8,314 nucleotides of DNA from Lachnospiraceae bacterium (lineage in GTDB: Bacteria > Bacillota > Clostridia > Lachnospirales > Lachnospiraceae). Every line of letters starts with the position of its first letter. Position 1 is the first letter of the stretch. Below the pieces are notes generated by a model, which was not told where the DNA came from, ran no database searches, and saw nothing but the letters and a program-made list of their open reading frames with translations. The position numbers were made by a program, and so were the translations under genes. Shown here piece by piece: positions 6,897-8,314 of this stretch. Location of the stretch: contig JAJQGR010000003.1 in NCBI GenBank assembly GCA_021200345.1, positions 1 through 8,314 of the forward strand, read 5' to 3'.

Positions 6897-7938
6897 GCTG
6901 AGAATGGGGGCTGGAATACTGCTGATACTGGCCGGCATGGGAATCTACGCTTATCCTGTCCTGAAAGAATGGTGGTTTGACAGACAGGTACAGACTGCTA
7001 TTCTGGATTTTGAACAAAGATATCACAGCGCTGATGGGACGGACGAGGCCGGTATGGATGCCGGAGAAGCTGATCTTACAAGAGAGGATGTATATACACC
7101 TGTCCATGATTTGGAAGATCATACCGCGGCAGAGAATTTTGACGGCCTTTATGAGGCAATGCTGGAGTACAATGAGGCGCTTCTTCAGAATGGACAAAAG
7201 CTGACGGACGCCTGGAGTTATCAGCAGGAGCCGGTCAATTTGAGCGCCTATCATATCACAGATCAGATGGTGGGTTATATTGAGATTCCGGATATGGACG
7301 TTCTTCTGCCTCTGTATCTTGGGGCGTCAGCGCAAAATCTGGCAAGCGGAGCGGCAGTGCTGTCTCAGACGAGCCTGCCGGTGGGCGGCGTTTCCTCCAA
7401 CTGTGTCATCGCGGGACACAGAGGCTATGGGGGAATGGCTTATTTCAGGGAGATTGAGAGGCTGACGCAGGACAGCCTGGTTTATATTGTCAATCCCTGG
7501 GAAACGCTTATCTATCAGGTGACAGAAACCAGAATCATTGACCCGAAAGACATCGCTTCCATTTTAATACAGGAGGGGAAAGATATGGTCACACTGATTA
7601 CCTGCCACCCGTATCTTTCCAATGGACGTTACCGCTTTGTGGTGTACTGCGAGAGAGTGGAGGATGCCGGGAGTGCAAATCTGCAAACTGTAAGAGACGG
7701 TGAAGGGACAGCCCTGGCGGAAAGTGAGGGTGGAGAGACAGCCACGGCGGAAAGCTGTGACGGGATGGTGGATGAATCAGGGACGATCACAGGAAACACA
7801 GCTGTTGAAAAGACGGTTGACGCGGGCTCATCAAAAGCTCTGATCAGGGCAGAGAAAGTCTGTCGTCTGATCCTGCCGGCGGTTATCATGGCCTGCTTTG
7901 GCATTTGGTTCTTTCACCGGAAATTCTGGCAAAAATAA
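6889..7938 (+). CDS. Second sortase, class C-like, without DPF/DPW lid motif
   Basis: This is a 349-residue membrane sortase. Membrane segments are at about 5-24 and 324-341, with a basic C-terminus (HRKFWQK). The catalytic residues are H177 (AGHRGY), C239 (TLITCHPY) and most likely R249 (RYRFVVYCER), ten residues after the Cys because the loop is one residue longer than in the first sortase. The lid position reads DAWSYQQEPVNL at 107-118 rather than DP[FW]. From memory, many clostridial class C-like sortases share the DAWSY element and TCHPY. A low-complexity Glu/Ala/Thr/Ser linker (about 258-316) separates the catalytic domain from the C-terminal helix. ATG at 6889 overlaps the first sortase, with AGGAGGAG at 6879-6886 as ribosome binding site. 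It may share pilin polymerisation, handle another substrate, or attach the fibre to the wall; the sequence does not decide this. Confidence 0.9.
   Translation: MGKLRMGAGILLILAGMGIYAYPVLKEWWFDRQVQTAILDFEQRYHSADGTDEAGMDAGEADLTREDVYTPVHDLEDHTAAENFDGLYEAMLEYNEALLQNGQKLTDAWSYQQEPVNLSAYHITDQMVGYIEIPDMDVLLPLYLGASAQNLASGAAVLSQTSLPVGGVSSNCVIAGHRGYGGMAYFREIERLTQDSLVYIVNPWETLIYQVTETRIIDPKDIASILIQEGKDMVTLITCHPYLSNGRYRFVVYCERVEDAGSANLQTVRDGEGTALAESEGGETATAESCDGMVDESGTITGNTAVEKTVDAGSSKALIRAEKVCRLILPAVIMACFGIWFFHRKFWQK
7708..7764 (+). repeat. 30-bp imperfect tandem duplication in the second sortase linker
   Basis: ACAGCC, two variable bases and GGCGGAAAG begin at 7708 and recur at 7738. They encode TALAESEGGE followed by TATAESCDG (residues 274-292). 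It is a small in-frame duplication inside the low-complexity linker and suggests that the linker length is not tightly constrained. Confidence 0.6.
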
Positions 7939-7943
7939 AAAAA

Positions 7944-7985
7944 GCATGAAAAACGAAAAACAATTTTCATACTCTCTTGTTTTTT
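7944..7985 (+). terminator. Weak A/T-rich terminator candidate after the pilus operon
   Basis: Two mutually exclusive weak stems follow the stop codon: ATGAAAA (7946-7952) with TTTTCAT (7964-7970), and AAAAACAA (7956-7963) with TTGTTTTT (7977-7984). The second has its T-run inside the 3' arm. Neither has a GC-rich stem, so termination is likely incomplete. The 3' arm also overlaps the -35 element of the metK promoter. Confidence 0.35.
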
Positions 7986-8005
7986 AAAAGGTTTATTGCT
8001 ATACT
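7977..8005 (+). promoter_or_regulatory. Predicted metK promoter
   Basis: TTGTTT at 7977-7982 (4 of 6 to TTGACA), a spacer of exactly 17 bases, and TATACT at 8000-8005 (5 of 6) with an upstream TGC at 7997-7999 give a good sigma-A-type promoter with an extended -10. The predicted start is near 8012, giving a leader of about 60 nt before the metK ATG. Confidence 0.75.
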
Positions 8006-8010
8006 TTACC

Positions 8011-8040
8011 GATATGGCTGCTGATAGCGGCGGCCATATC
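8011..8040 (+). promoter_or_regulatory. Hairpin at the predicted 5' end of the metK transcript
   Basis: GATATGG (8011-8017) pairs with CCATATC (8034-8040). Inside, CTGCT (8018-8022) pairs with AGCGG (8026-8030) around a GAT loop, one pair being G-U, leaving a three-base CGG bulge. The stem starts essentially at the predicted transcription start, so it may protect the mRNA 5' end. As a DNA dyad just downstream of the promoter it could also be an operator. It is too short for a SAM-I riboswitch. Confidence 0.6.
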
Positions 8041-8072
8041 ATCAGATGATGAGAACAAAAGAAAGGAGAGCT

Positions 8073-8314
8073 ATGGAAAGAAGTATTTTTACCTCAGAGA
8101 GTGTAACCAAGGGGCATCCGGACAAGGTCTGCGACCAGATTTCGGACGGAATTCTGGATGCTGTTTTGGCGAACGATCCAAATGCCCATGTGGCCTGTGA
8201 GACCACGGCGATCACTGACGCCGTACATATTATGGGCGAGATCACTGCCGCCTGCGCGGTAGACTACGAGGCTGTGGCCAGAGAGGTGATACGCAGCATT
8301 GGCTATACCGTACC
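8073..8314 (+). CDS. metK: S-adenosylmethionine synthetase, N-terminal part (3' end missing)
   Basis: This is cytosolic methionine adenosyltransferase, which makes S-adenosylmethionine, phosphate and diphosphate from ATP, methionine and water. The visible 80 residues begin MERSIFTSESVTKGHPDK and contain the family signature FTSESVTxGHPDKVCDQISD; the GHPDK histidine is in the active site of known MetK proteins. ACET and MGEIT segments follow at the expected distances. The stretch TTAITDAVHIMGEI differs from the TTGxVxVMGEI form common in many bacterial MetK proteins, so this may be a diverged lineage of the enzyme. The start is ATG at 8073 with AAAGGAGAG at 8062-8070. The gene runs off the window. 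It has its own promoter and is probably unrelated in function to the pilus genes. Confidence 0.97.
   Translation, partial: MERSIFTSESVTKGHPDKVCDQISDGILDAVLANDPNAHVACETTAITDAVHIMGEITAACAVDYEAVAREVIRSIGYTV

Noticed and set aside
8006..8072. SAM riboswitch (SAM-I or SMK box) upstream of metK.
   Set aside because: The leader is only about 60 nt, too short for SAM-I. No arm that sequesters the metK Shine-Dalgarno was seen, as an SMK box would require.

Overview
The window reads as chromosomal DNA of a low-to-mid GC Gram-positive anaerobe, most likely a gut clostridium of the Lachnospiraceae type. This is inferred from the LPQTG-anchored pilin, two class C-type sortases, a LysM protein with an acidic Glu/Ala-rich segment, strong AGGAGG ribosome binding sites and U-tract terminators. 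No marker gene fixes the genus. All genes are on the + strand.

Layout. Bases 1-3591 hold the 3' part of a very large surface or secreted protein. It runs from a Glu/Ala-rich stretch through many beta-sandwich-like modules and a Ser/Asp repeat linker to two C-terminal LysM domains. A strong intrinsic terminator (3604-3645) closes it. Bases 3592-3920 are a 329-base non-coding region with an extended -10 promoter and a leader of about 200 nt containing several hairpins. The last hairpin lies exactly between a strong Shine-Dalgarno sequence and the pilin start codon. Bases 3921-7938 are a compact three-gene pilus operon: a 703-residue isopeptide-type backbone pilin, a lid-bearing class C sortase, and a second sortase without the usual lid motif. 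The three genes abut or overlap. Bases 7939-8072 hold an A/T-rich weak terminator candidate, a good promoter and a leader hairpin. From 8073 to the window end is the start of metK (S-adenosylmethionine synthetase), which looks like a separate transcription unit.

How the genes work together. The pilin is secreted and held in the membrane by its C-terminal sorting signal. A sortase cleaves LPQT|G and joins the threonine to the pilin-motif lysine (K239) of the next subunit, building a covalent fibre. Only one pilin gene is visible, so no separate tip or base pilin is encoded in this window. The upstream LysM protein probably binds peptidoglycan non-covalently; any link to the pilus is only by adjacency.

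The least ordinary signal is the pilin translation start: the Shine-Dalgarno lies about 30 nt upstream, and a perfect 8-bp stem-loop fills the gap so that folding would restore a spacing of about 9 nt.
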